Under the pieces are notes generated by a model. The model saw only the letters and a program-made list of their open reading frames with translations. It made no database searches and was not told the origin of the DNA. Shown here piece by piece: positions 8,462 through 16,830 of a stretch of 23,164 nt of DNA. A program made the position numbers and the translations under genes. Position 1 is the first letter of the stretch; the number at the start of each line of letters is the position of its first letter. The DNA comes from B25-G16 sp964549945 (GTDB taxonomy: Bacteria; Desulfobacterota; DSM-4660; Desulfatiglandales; B25-G16): NCBI GenBank assembly GCA_964549945.1, contig CAZJXD010000082.1, positions 1 through 23,164 on the forward strand. Reading direction: 5' to 3'.

Positions 8462-8677
8462 ACCAGATCCCTTTTAAAAGGATAAATGTGTCACTTAGCA
8501 ACTGCCAGAAGCGGATTAAAACATGATCCACATTGCTTTAGTCATTTGGCTTAAGGCGTAAGGCGTATGGCGCACGGTCCTATACCTTATACCCTGTGCC
8601 TTTAGCCTGTTCCCATATCATCCTAAATCAATAATAAAACGTGACACAAATAGTGAGATTTTATTTTATATTGACGG
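8462..8677. other. Intergenic spacer with repetitive short motifs
   Basis: Between polA and the activase gene. It contains a 12-bp palindrome CCTTTTAAAAGG (8470-8481) that overlaps the activase ribosome-binding site. It also has a low-complexity stretch at about 8545-8600 built from AAGGCGT-like units (AAGGCGTAAGGCGTATGGCG) followed by a loosely complementary tract. Transcripts from polA may pass through. I see no clear terminator or -35/-10 pair. Confidence 0.4.
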
Positions 8678-11356
8678 CTACCGTGCCTCGTCCCAGTTGT
8701 TGCCCCAGTTTATATCCACTCGGAGGGGGATTTTCAAGGAATAAACTCCCTCCATTTCATCTTTTACGATTTTCGCGGCCCTCTCGAGCTCTTCCCGGGG
8801 AACCTCGAACACCAGCTCATCGTGGACCTGGAGGAGCATCTTGGTGCTCAGGTGTTCTGCGCGGAGCCTTTCGGCAATCCGTATCATGGCCATCTTTATA
8901 AGGTCTGCGGCGGTCCCTTGAATCGGGGTGTTAATCGCCGTCCTCTCCGCCTCGCTCTTGAGGTGTCCATTATCGCTGTTGATGTGCGGAAGGTACCGCC
9001 TCCTCTTGAACAGGGTGTTCACGTACCCGTGGTGCTGTGCCTGGGCTATCACCTCTTCCTTGAATTCCCTCACCCCCTTGTATCGTTCGTAGTAGCTATC
9101 GAGATACGCCTGGGCCATCTTTTTGCTAATTCCGAGCTCCTTGGCCAACCGAACAGGACCCATGCCGTAGATGATCCCGAAGTTGATCGTCTTGGCCATG
9201 CGGCGCATATCGGAGGTGACCATCTTCGGGTCCAGATTGAATACCTCGGCAGCGGTCCTCGCGTGGATATCCTCTCCCCTTTTGAATGCCTCCAGGAGCA
9301 CGGGATCATCGGAGTAGTGGGCGAACACCCGGAGCTCGATCTGTGAGTAATCCGCTGAGAGCAACAGGTGGCCGTCTTCGGCGATGAATCCCCTCCTTAT
9401 CTCCCTGCCTTCCTCGGTTCTGATGGGTATGTTCTGGAGATTCGGGTTGCTGCTGCTCAGCCTTCCCGTGGCAGTCACCGTCTGGTTGTATGAGGTGTGC
9501 ACCCTTCCGGTAGCAGGATGCACCAGATGTACCAGGGCATCCAGATAGGTGGATTTAAGCTTGCTAATGGTCCTGAAGCGAAGGAGCAGCGAGGGCACCT
9601 CATGAAGGGCAGCCAACTCGGTGAGGACCTCGAAATCCGTGGAGTATCCCGATTTCTTCCTCGTCTTCTTCTTGCCCGGCAGTTTCAATTTCTCAAAGAG
9701 GATGTATCCCAGTTGCTGGGGTGAGTTGATGTTGAACCGCTCGCCGGTCCGCTCAAAGACCTTCTGCTCAATGAAGGAAAGCTCATGGGCAAACCGCTCT
9801 GACATAGCCTTGAAGAACTCCACATCTATCTTGACCCCCGTTGTCTCCATTGCGATGAGAACCGGGACCAGCTTCATCTCCAGGTCCTGAAACAAGGCAT
9901 AATTGTCGGTTCCCTTTAGCCTTTCCTCCAGAATGGATTGTAATCGCACGGTGATCTCGGCATCCTCACAGGAGTACTCCTTGGCCTTATCGATATCCAC
10001 CGCGGCGAAGCTCTTTGACTTATCGTGGCCGGTTACCTCATCGTAGGTCACCATCTTGTAGCTCAAGTAGTGTTGGGCCAGGTAATCCAGGTTATGCTGA
10101 CGCTGGGTTGGATTAATCACATAGGAGGCCACCATGGTATCGAAGAACAGTCCTTCAACATCGATGCCATACCTGGCGAGTACCTCGGCGTCGTACTTAA
10201 TGTTTTGACCTACCTTCTTTATCGCCCCATCACGGAATACCTCCTCGAGAAGATCGAGTGCCTCGTTCAGATCCATTTGTGGGCCTGCGCCGAGGTAGGT
10301 ATGCCCCAGGGGCAGATAGTAGGCAATACCGGGCTCAAGGCAGAATGAGATCCCCACCAGTTCCGCATCGAGAGGGCTTCTGCTGGTGGTCTCCGTATCG
10401 AAGCAGACTATGCCTTTCTTTTTTATGCGCTCGATGAGATATTTTAACTCTTCCCTGGTGGAGATTAACCTGTAGTCCTTTTCGCTGAGCTCGGCATGAT
10501 TCGAGAATCTATCAAGAAGGGATTCAAAATCGAGTTCTCGAAAGAGCTCGGCGAGTTCCCCCTTTTTGGGAGGCCTCAGCCTTAGATCATCGAGCCTTAC
10601 ATCGATCGGCACGAAATTCTCAAAGGTGACCAGCTTCTTGCTGAGATAGGCCTGGTCCTTGAATTGCTCGAGCTTGTTCTTGAGCGAGGCCTTGGTGATC
10701 TTGTCGGTATTCTGAAAGAGGTTTTCTAGAGAGTGAAACTGCTGGATGAGCGTGAGGGCGGTTTTCTCCCCGACCCCGGGTATCCCGGGGATATTATCCA
10801 CCGAGTCTCCTGAGAGGGCCATTACCTCAATGATCTGTTCGGGTTCAATCCCGTACTCTCTCTTCAAACCCTCGTAGTCGATGAGCTTTTCGTTCATAGG
10901 GTCCCACATCGCGGTATGCTCGGAAAGGGTTTGCCTGAAATCCTTGTCGCCGCTCACGATGACCACGTTCAGACCATGATTGCTCGCCAGCACGGCAATG
11001 GTGGCGATGATATCGTCCGCCTCATAGCCCTCCTTTTCAAGCATCGCGATATCTAATCCGGCAACCACCTTCTTGATATAGGGAATCTGCACCGCCATAT
11101 CATCGGGCATGGGGGGCCTGGTGGCCTTGTAGTCCTTGAATATCCCGTGTCTGAAGGTTGGTCCCTTTGCGTCGAGAACCACGGCAATGTAGTTCGGCGA
11201 TTTCTCATCGAGCAATTTCATGAGCATCCTGGTGAAGCCGAATATGGCATTGGTAGGGAGGCCTTTTGAGTTTGAGAGGCCCTTTATCGCGTGGTATGCC
11301 CTGTGGATGTATGAGCTGCCGTCAACGAGGTAGACAGTCTGGTTATCCCTTTTCAT
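8678..11356 (-). CDS. polA: DNA polymerase I
   Basis: An 892-residue family A DNA polymerase, used for Okazaki-fragment maturation and repair synthesis. It has the 5'-3' exonuclease domain (1-290, with LVDGSSYIHRAYHA, GYEADDIIA and the SGDSVDNIPGIPGVG helix-hairpin-helix), the proofreading exonuclease (about 300-490) and the polymerase domain (about 500-892). Proofreading residues look intact: FDTET (320-323), GQNIKYDAEVL and YSCEDAEIT. Polymerase motifs A, B and C are visible as DYSQIELRVF, RRMAKTINFGIIYGMG and VHDELVFEV (844-852). Length and order are normal (E. coli 928). The stop is TAG, with TAA as the fourth codon after it. ATG 11356 has only a weak GAGATGAG ribosome-binding site. It is transcribed toward the activase operon; a possible promoter lies at 11409-11437. 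Confidence 0.98.
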   Translation of the reverse strand: MKRDNQTVYLVDGSSYIHRAYHAIKGLSNSKGLPTNAIFGFTRMLMKLLDEKSPNYIAVVLDAKGPTFRHGIFKDYKATRPPMPDDMAVQIPYIKKVVAGLDIAMLEKEGYEADDIIATIAVLASNHGLNVVIVSGDKDFRQTLSEHTAMWDPMNEKLIDYEGLKREYGIEPEQIIEVMALSGDSVDNIPGIPGVGEKTALTLIQQFHSLENLFQNTDKITKASLKNKLEQFKDQAYLSKKLVTFENFVPIDVRLDDLRLRPPKKGELAELFRELDFESLLDRFSNHAELSEKDYRLISTREELKYLIERIKKKGIVCFDTETTSRSPLDAELVGISFCLEPGIAYYLPLGHTYLGAGPQMDLNEALDLLEEVFRDGAIKKVGQNIKYDAEVLARYGIDVEGLFFDTMVASYVINPTQRQHNLDYLAQHYLSYKMVTYDEVTGHDKSKSFAAVDIDKAKEYSCEDAEITVRLQSILEERLKGTDNYALFQDLEMKLVPVLIAMETTGVKIDVEFFKAMSERFAHELSFIEQKVFERTGERFNINSPQQLGYILFEKLKLPGKKKTRKKSGYSTDFEVLTELAALHEVPSLLLRFRTISKLKSTYLDALVHLVHPATGRVHTSYNQTVTATGRLSSSNPNLQNIPIRTEEGREIRRGFIAEDGHLLLSADYSQIELRVFAHYSDDPVLLEAFKRGEDIHARTAAEVFNLDPKMVTSDMRRMAKTINFGIIYGMGPVRLAKELGISKKMAQAYLDSYYERYKGVREFKEEVIAQAQHHGYVNTLFKRRRYLPHINSDNGHLKSEAERTAINTPIQGTAADLIKMAMIRIAERLRAEHLSTKMLLQVHDELVFEVPREELERAAKIVKDEMEGVYSLKIPLRVDINWGNNWDEAR

Positions 11357-11408
11357 CTCATCTCAGTGTGGGACGTTACTGCCCAAAGGAGCAAGGTGTA
11401 ATAAGGGT

Positions 11409-11437
11409 ACTTTAACCAAGAAGCCTTGAGAAATCAA
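11409..11437 (-). promoter_or_regulatory. Candidate sigma70 promoter of polA
   Basis: On the minus strand TTGATT (11432-11437) and TAAAGT (11409-11414) are separated by 17 bases, matching the consensus hexamers at 4 to 5 of 6 positions each. They lie about 50 bases before the polA start. This rests on pattern only. Confidence 0.35.
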
Positions 11438-11530
11438 CATGCTTTTTCCCCTCCTCAAGAGCACCGGGGGATCGCGAGAATTGGGGCGATAACCGGCCGG
11501 AAATACCCATAGAACGAGGACACAAAATCG

Positions 11531-11560
11531 TTGACACGAAAGGAGGTTGCACGGTATTCA
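11531..11560 (+). promoter_or_regulatory. Candidate promoter of the thiolase operon
   Basis: A perfect TTGACA lies at 11531-11536 and TATTCA at 11555-11560, 18 bases apart, about 85 bases before the thiolase start. The -10 box is weak (3 of 6). The 287-base gap between polA and the thiolase is divergent, so promoters for both directions must lie here; nothing else distinctive was seen in it. Confidence 0.3.
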
Positions 11561-11643
11561 GGTAATTTATGGGAGAAATTATTGATCGTCAATAGGGCGA
11601 ACGCATTGATCTTCACGTAATCACGCTTCAGCAGGGAGGGAGG

Positions 11644-12921
11644 ATGATGGCTCGAGGGAAACGCAGGCTCGGCAGGGGTGTGGCGATCGTTGGGGCGGGG
11701 ATGTCGGCCTTTGGGACCCGACCGGATGTCACCAACCGGGAGTTATTCGCGGAGGCCTTCGCCCATATGAAGAGCTCGGTGGATAAGGGATTTGATCACC
11801 AGGAGATAGAGGCATTGTACGTGGGTAATTGCGGTGCCGAGATGTGGGAGTCCCAATCGGTGATGGGAAACCTCTGCGCCGATATCATCGGATTGACGCC
11901 CCGGCCCGCGCGCAAGATCGAGGATGCCTGTGCGAGCAGTTCGGTTGCGGTGAGAGACGGTTTGATCGCCATAGCCTCAGGATTGTATGATATGGTGCTG
12001 GTGGGCGGCACGGAGAAGATGACCAGCCTCCCGATCAACTGGACCACCATGGCCCTTGCCTGCGGTTCCGATACCACCTTCGAGGGTTCCGTGGGCTTCA
12101 CCTTTCCCGGGCTCTACGCCGCGATGGCAACCGCGCACATGCACGCGTATGGAACGACGCATGACGACCTTTTGAGGGTGGCGATCAAGAATCACAACAA
12201 TGGCGCCCTGAACCCCAAGGCGCATTTCCCCATGACCATTAAAGACCTGATGGACTTGCGGGCTGCCAAGGCCAGGGAGAAGGGTGGGCCGGTTCCCACA
12301 TGGGCCGATGAGATGGAGTTCCTCAACGATCCACGGTACAACCCGGTCATCGCGTGGCCGAATACCCTATTCGATTGTTGCCCAGTAACCGATGGGGCGG
12401 CCTGTTTGCTCATCGTTGCCGAGGAGATCGCTCATGAGTTCAGCGATATCCCGATCTATATTATCGGCACGGGACAGGCCAGCGGACATAATCTCCACGA
12501 CAGGGATACCCTCACCTCCATACCGGCGGCGAAGCTCGCCGCACAGCAGGCGTATGAGATGGCCGGTGTGGGCCCTGGGGATATCAAGATCGCCGAGGTG
12601 CACGACTGTTTCACCATCGCCGAGGTCATGGCCGTTGCCGATCTGGGATTCTTCAAGGAGGGCAAGGAAGCGGCGGTCGCCGCAGGAGAGGGCAAGACCA
12701 CCAGGGAGGGGATAAAGCCCATCAACGTCTCGGGAGGCCTGAAGTGCAAGGGGCATCCTGTGGGCGCGACAGGTGCCGCCCAGATGGTGGAGATATTCCA
12801 GCAGATGAGGGGTGAGGCGGGAGAGCGACAGGTCACCACCACCGACATCGATCTCGCCCTCAATCACAACATCGGGGCCCATGGAACAACCGCCGTGGTC
12901 CAGATCTATGAAAGGAGATAG
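11644..12921 (+). CDS. Thiolase family acyltransferase (SCPx/archaeal type)
   Basis: A 425-residue thiolase-fold enzyme that condenses or cleaves acyl-CoA/3-ketoacyl-CoA. The nucleophile Cys is in DACASSSVAV (C96). The HDCF motif typical of the SCPx/archaeal thiolase clade is present (EVHDCFTIAE). The catalytic His is in GGLKCKGHPVGATG (H371). The C-terminal Cys of classical biosynthetic thiolases is replaced (NHNIGAHGT), as is usual in this clade. The start is ATG 11644 or the adjacent ATG 11647, after a strong GGGAGGGAGG ribosome-binding site. A DUF35 gene follows after five bases; such pairs form complexes in archaea, where DUF35 helps channel or bind acyl-CoA. The stop TAG 12919-12921 is followed two codons later by TGA 12928-12930, which overlaps the next gene's ATG. 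The substrate is unknown, and HMG-CoA synthase is not nearby. Confidence 0.93.
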   Translation: MMARGKRRLGRGVAIVGAGMSAFGTRPDVTNRELFAEAFAHMKSSVDKGFDHQEIEALYVGNCGAEMWESQSVMGNLCADIIGLTPRPARKIEDACASSSVAVRDGLIAIASGLYDMVLVGGTEKMTSLPINWTTMALACGSDTTFEGSVGFTFPGLYAAMATAHMHAYGTTHDDLLRVAIKNHNNGALNPKAHFPMTIKDLMDLRAAKAREKGGPVPTWADEMEFLNDPRYNPVIAWPNTLFDCCPVTDGAACLLIVAEEIAHEFSDIPIYIIGTGQASGHNLHDRDTLTSIPAAKLAAQQAYEMAGVGPGDIKIAEVHDCFTIAEVMAVADLGFFKEGKEAAVAAGEGKTTREGIKPINVSGGLKCKGHPVGATGAAQMVEIFQQMRGEAGERQVTTTDIDLALNHNIGAHGTTAVVQIYERR

Positions 12922-12926
12922 GCGCG

Positions 12927-13361
12927 ATGAAGGAGACACCCTTTACCATTGCCTCATTCGATAATTTCCTGTCCGAGAGGAAGCTCATGGCCTCCAGGTG
13001 TGCAAGCTGCGGTGCGCTATGGCTGCCACCCCGTCCGATCTGTTTGAAGTGCAAGGGCGATGAAATGGAGTGGAAGGAGCTGGGCGGTAAGGGCATGCTC
13101 GTTGCCTTCACCGTGATCGGCGTGGGCCCTATGCCCATGATAGATGCGGGGTATGGCAGGGACAATCCCTACTGCGTCGGCATCGTCCAGGTTGAGGAGG
13201 GTCCGCGGATTGGCGCCCAGATTCTGGGCGTTGATGTGGCCCACCCTGAGAACATAAAAATAGGCACTCCGGTGGCCGCGGACTTCGTGGAGCGGGGAAG
13301 CTGGCACTTCGTGGAAGAGGTTGCCAAGGCCAAAAAGACCTATCTGGCATTTCGGGCCTGA
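12927..13361 (+). CDS. DUF35 OB-fold acyl-CoA-associated protein with zinc ribbon
   Basis: A 144-residue protein with an N-terminal helical hook, a rubredoxin-like zinc ribbon (CASCGALWLPPRPICLKC; Cys 25, 28, 39, 42) and a C-terminal OB-fold (KGMLVAFTVIGVGP to VEEGPRIGAQILG). DUF35 proteins are regular partners of thiolase-like enzymes. In the archaeal thiolase/HMG-CoA synthase complex, the DUF35 subunit holds CoA substrates between two active sites. It is five bases downstream of the thiolase, with a GGAG ribosome-binding site inside the thiolase 3' end, so coupled translation of an obligate partner is likely. All four zinc ligands are intact. Confidence 0.92.
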   Translation: MKETPFTIASFDNFLSERKLMASRCASCGALWLPPRPICLKCKGDEMEWKELGGKGMLVAFTVIGVGPMPMIDAGYGRDNPYCVGIVQVEEGPRIGAQILGVDVAHPENIKIGTPVAADFVERGSWHFVEEVAKAKKTYLAFRA

Positions 13362-13485
13362 ACGGCCTTGCGTGACTGGCGAGCGGTTCACCCCTATGAA
13401 ACACAAAGGGAATTGAGAAGGAAGGCATTGAAGGCACCTCGCCACTCCGCATACAGAACTTACCGTTTGTTGAGAGGGACCCCCC

Positions 13486-14556
13486 ATGTGTGATACTCCA
13501 CGGGTTATCCAGGTGTGGGGCCTTGCCGTGGCAATAGCAGCGTACCTGCTCATGCTCACCCAATGTTGTTCCGCTCCCCCACCAAACCCGGACAAACCGC
13601 ACCACACGGAGGATGGTTTTAGAAATATCTACTCCTATAAAGAGCCGGGGTTCCTCGATTTCTTGAAGTGGCGGTGGCAAAGGCTCTGGAAGAAGACACC
13701 AAAACCCGGGGACTACCATTTTCCCTTAGCCGAGAATGATCCCGCCTTTCTGAGATCCAATCGAGAGAGGACCACCCTCACGTGGATCGGCCATGCCACG
13801 GTGTTTCTCCAGGTTGGCGGGAAAAATATCCTCACGGACCCCCACTTCTCCGAACGCGCCTCGCCCTTCCAGTGGATAGGGCCGCGGAGAATAGTGCCTC
13901 CTGGAGTGGCCCTTGAGGATCTGCCGGCGATTGATATCGTCGTGATCTCCCACGATCACTACGACTCCCTCGATAAAGGGAGCATCGTGAGGCTATATGA
14001 ACGCGATGGCGGCAAATCGACGAGGTTTTTTGTCCCCCTGGGATTCGGGGGGTGGTTTTCGGATCTCGGCATCGGCAATGTGGTCGAGCTCGATTGGTGG
14101 GATTCCCATGATGAAGGTGGCCTTACGATCGCCGCGGTTCCCGTTCATCACTGGAGCCAGAGAGGGCTCATCTCGCAGAACAAGACCCTGTGGGCAGGCT
14201 GGGTAATCGCCTCGCCGAATTTTCGCTTCTTCTTCTGCGGCGATACCGGATACACACCCATATTTAAGGAGATCGGCTCGAGAGCAGGCCCCTTCGATCT
14301 CTCCGCCATTCCGATTGGTGCCTATGAGCCGCGATGGTTCATGCGGTATCATCACATCTCCCCCGAGGAGGCGGTGCAGATTCACCTGGACGTTCGCTCT
14401 AGAACCTCGGTTGCCATCCACTGGGGCACGTTCATACTCACCGATGAACCCCTCGATGAGCCCCCCCAGAGGCTCGAGAGGGCGCTGGAGGAAAGGGGGC
14501 TTTCCAGGGAGTCGTTTCTCGTTCTGGCGCATGGACAGACAATCGTCCTTGACTAA
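13486..14556 (+). CDS. Membrane-anchored MBL-fold hydrolase, NAPE-PLD-like
   Basis: A 356-residue metallo-beta-lactamase-fold protein. Residues 7-28 are a hydrophobic signal or anchor ending in LTQCC, a poor lipobox (Gln just before Cys 27), so either a lipoprotein or an N-terminally anchored periplasmic protein. The mature part resembles NAPE-phospholipase D/UlaG relatives: LTWIGHATVFLQ, ILTDPHFSERASP, ISHDHYDSLD (156-163), VPVHHWSQRG, FCGDTGY and AIHWGTF. Other metal ligands look present, but the last His of the HxHxDH motif is Ser 161. Substrate class is a guess: phospholipid or phosphodiester. ATG 13486 has GAGAGGGA upstream. It is separated from DUF35 by 124 bases with no obvious terminator, so co-transcription is possible. 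Confidence 0.88.
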   Translation: MCDTPRVIQVWGLAVAIAAYLLMLTQCCSAPPPNPDKPHHTEDGFRNIYSYKEPGFLDFLKWRWQRLWKKTPKPGDYHFPLAENDPAFLRSNRERTTLTWIGHATVFLQVGGKNILTDPHFSERASPFQWIGPRRIVPPGVALEDLPAIDIVVISHDHYDSLDKGSIVRLYERDGGKSTRFFVPLGFGGWFSDLGIGNVVELDWWDSHDEGGLTIAAVPVHHWSQRGLISQNKTLWAGWVIASPNFRFFFCGDTGYTPIFKEIGSRAGPFDLSAIPIGAYEPRWFMRYHHISPEEAVQIHLDVRSRTSVAIHWGTFILTDEPLDEPPQRLERALEERGLSRESFLVLAHGQTIVLD

Positions 14557-14693
14557 CGGCAGGCCCCGGACTTCTTTTCACCCCCATCCTATTTCCGTGT
14601 TGATTTAAGGGGCAAAATAGGTATTATCAGTGCTGGACGAGAAGAGCCGGCCCGGGGATGGAATACACCCTAAGAGACTAACTGCGCAGAAAG
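14557..14693. other. Spacer upstream of the inverted-repeat element
   Basis: No gene, promoter or U-tailed hairpin was recognised between the MBL hydrolase stop and the inverted-repeat element. Confidence 0.4.
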
Positions 14694-14880
14694 GAGCATG
14701 GGGATGCCTTTTTTTGCTACATGCCCTTGAACAGGGGGCCTCAGCGTGCTCCGTAAATCGGGGCACCGACTGCCATGGCATACAATAGTCAAATCCGCGT
14801 TGCGCGTGTGCCCCGATTTATCGGGGCCTGCCAGTGCATTACGTGGAGGGCATGAGACAAAAAAAGACATACCCATGCTC
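14694..14880. repeat. 187-bp symmetric inverted-repeat (MITE-like) element
   Basis: The two 73-base halves (14694-14766 and, reversed, 14880-14808) align end to end without gaps. The outer 34 bases agree at 29 positions, starting GAGCATGGG and including a CTTTTTTTG block and CATGCCCT. The inner 13 bases (TAAATCGGGGCAC, 14754-14766, against 14808-14820) agree perfectly. The middle of each arm is diverged. The 41-base centre includes the palindrome TGCCATGGCA (14771-14780). No ORF of note and no clear target-site duplication are seen. This fits a small non-autonomous element or a very long hairpin. A 12-bp palindrome CTCTATATAGAG (14878-14889) spans the right edge, and nifS begins 86 bases further on. 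Confidence 0.6.
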
Positions 14881-14965
14881 TATATAGAGTCTCTTTCATA
14901 TATAACCCTGAAGCGAAGCGTGGGGGTTATGTGCTAAGATCTGAAATGTAGATAAAGGAGCGACA

Positions 14966-16156
14966 ATGGCCCAAAAGCTCGTGTATATGGACAACAATGC
15001 AACCACACCGCTTCACCCGGAAGTGAAGAGGGCGATGGCCGATGCCTTGGAGATATTCGGGAATCCCTCAAGCCTCCATAGCTTTGGCAGAAAGGCGAGG
15101 CAGCTAGTCGAGGAGGCGCGGGAAAAGGTTGCCTCATTCATTGGGGCTTCTCCTGAGGAGCTGATGTTCGTGGGAAGCGGCTCCGAGGCGAATAACACCG
15201 TCTTGAATGCCCTCACCTGCCAGCGTCAACAGTGCGAGTATCGCCAGCAGGGATTGAACGAGATTCTCACCACCACCATTGAGCATCCCTGCGTGCTGGA
15301 GACCTCGAAGTGCCTTCAGGAAAGGGGCGTAAGGGTGTCGTACCTTGAGGTGGATGAGCATGGAAAGGTCCACATCGAGCAGCTTCGAGATTTGATCACG
15401 GAGAGGACGGGACTGGTGTCGGTGATGATGGCGAATAACGAAATCGGCACCATCCAGGATATTGCCGCGATTGCCGAGATCGTGCATGAGCGTGGGGCGC
15501 TTTTTCACAGCGATGCGGTTCAGGCCGTGGGCAAGGTAGCAGTCGATGTGGAGGAGTTGGGTGTCGATTTTCTCACCCTCTCCGCTCACAAGATCTACGG
15601 GCCAAAGGGCATCGGCGCGTTGTACGTAAGGAAGAGTGCGCCGTTTTGTCCATTGATTCGTGGCGGTCACCAGGAGAGAGGCAGGCGTGCTGGAACGGAA
15701 AATACGCTCGGGATTATCGGATTCGGAAAGGCGATCGAGATGCGCACCCTGGAGATGGTTGAGGAGGAGGGACGTTTGCGAGAGTTAAAGGTCGCGCTTC
15801 GAAGGGGTATAGAGGAGAGGATTCCCGATGTGAGGTTTGTGGGGCACCCCCTGGATTGTCTGCCGGGCACGCTCAATGTGTCCTTTGAAGGTGCAGAGGG
15901 AGAGGCGATTATCCTGTACCTCGATCTGGAGGGGATTGCGGTGTCAACCGGTTCTGCGTGCGCATCCGGGTCCCTCGATCCCTCCCATGTGATCCTCGCC
16001 ACAGGTCTTCCGGCGGAATGCGCTCACAGTTCCATACGAATAAGCCTGGGTCGGGAGAACACGATGGAGGACGTTGAGTATGTGCTCGATAGGCTTCCGC
16101 GGGTGATAGGCAAGCTCAGGGATATGTCGACGATGTATGGGAGGAGAGTGGCATGA
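14966..16156 (+). CDS. nifS: Cysteine desulfurase (NifS/IscS class)
   Basis: A 396-residue PLP-dependent class V aminotransferase-fold enzyme that takes sulfur from cysteine for Fe-S cluster assembly. The signature start MDNNATTPLHPEV is present. H107 in IEHPC stacks on PLP, K209 in SAHKIYGPKG binds PLP, and C332 in STGSACASGS is the persulfide cysteine on the mobile loop; the long loop places it in group I (NifS/IscS). ATG 14966 follows an AAAGGAG ribosome-binding site. The stop overlaps the NifU start (ATGA at 16153-16156), so the two proteins are made together. The promoter probably lies in the AT-rich 14880-14910 stretch next to the inverted repeat, but no clean -35/-10 pair is seen. Confidence 0.95.
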   Translation: MAQKLVYMDNNATTPLHPEVKRAMADALEIFGNPSSLHSFGRKARQLVEEAREKVASFIGASPEELMFVGSGSEANNTVLNALTCQRQQCEYRQQGLNEILTTTIEHPCVLETSKCLQERGVRVSYLEVDEHGKVHIEQLRDLITERTGLVSVMMANNEIGTIQDIAAIAEIVHERGALFHSDAVQAVGKVAVDVEELGVDFLTLSAHKIYGPKGIGALYVRKSAPFCPLIRGGHQERGRRAGTENTLGIIGFGKAIEMRTLEMVEEEGRLRELKVALRRGIEERIPDVRFVGHPLDCLPGTLNVSFEGAEGEAIILYLDLEGIAVSTGSACASGSLDPSHVILATGLPAECAHSSIRISLGRENTMEDVEYVLDRLPRVIGKLRDMSTMYGRRVA

Positions 16157-16764
16157 GTGAGACAGGTTGGGCATATTCTGATAAGGTAAAGGAACACTTC
16201 ATGAACCCAAGGAACATCCTCATGGATGAGGAGGGATTTCATGCTGATGGGAAGGGCACCGTGGGGAATATAGCATGCGGCGATGAGATGATCTTCCTCA
16301 TCAAGGTCGACAAGGGCAAGGGTATTATCACCGACTGCAAATGGAAGACCTTTGGCTGTGCAAGCGCCATTGCGAGCGCGTCGGTTCTTTCGGAAATGGC
16401 CAAGGGCATGAAGCTCGGTGACGCATATAACCTCTCGTCGAAAGACATAAACAAGGAGCTTGGGGGGTTGCCTGAGCACAAGATTCACTGTTCCGTGCTG
16501 GGCGATAAGGCACTGCGCATGGCCATCAATGACTACTACATGCGAAATGGAATGGAGGATAAGGTTAAAACGGAAGAGGAGCGGGTGGTGTGTTCATGCA
16601 TGAATATCACCGATCAGGAAATAGAGCAGGCCGTGCTCGAGGGTGCGAGAACCTTGTATGAGCTCCAGGAGAGGACCAAGGCCGGAACCGGGTGCGGCGA
16701 GTGCCAGGAGGAGATTAGCCGGCTCCTGGAGGCTTCCAAGGGAAAACACCTCGGTGAGGCATAA
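16153..16764 (+). CDS. nifU: NifU-type Fe-S scaffold: IscU domain plus BFD-like [2Fe-2S] domain
   Basis: A 203-residue scaffold protein. Residues 1-130 are an IscU/NifU-N domain with the three cluster-building cysteines C42 (ACGDEM, with the adjacent Asp), C69 (FGCASAIAS) and C113 (HCSVLGDKA). Residues 145-195 are a BFD-like [2Fe-2S] domain with C147, C149 (CSCM) and C181, C184 (GCGEC). Full NifU proteins have a third, C-terminal NFU domain (CxxC); it is absent here, giving an IscU-BFD two-domain form. The gene overlaps nifS by four bases. No nitrogenase genes are present, so a general or anaerobic housekeeping Fe-S role is more likely than nitrogen fixation. Confidence 0.93.
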   Translation: MSETGWAYSDKVKEHFMNPRNILMDEEGFHADGKGTVGNIACGDEMIFLIKVDKGKGIITDCKWKTFGCASAIASASVLSEMAKGMKLGDAYNLSSKDINKELGGLPEHKIHCSVLGDKALRMAINDYYMRNGMEDKVKTEEERVVCSCMNITDQEIEQAVLEGARTLYELQERTKAGTGCGECQEEISRLLEASKGKHLGEA

Positions 16765-16830
16765 GGACCGATGAGCAATCCTTTATGGTGTGCCCTTGAA
16801 GATAGGCACTTACCTTAAGGGTGGCGAACC

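Noticed and set aside
12367..12939. 190-codon minus-strand ORF over the thiolase end
   Set aside because: It is the shadow of a conserved coding region with biased third positions and shows no motif of its own.
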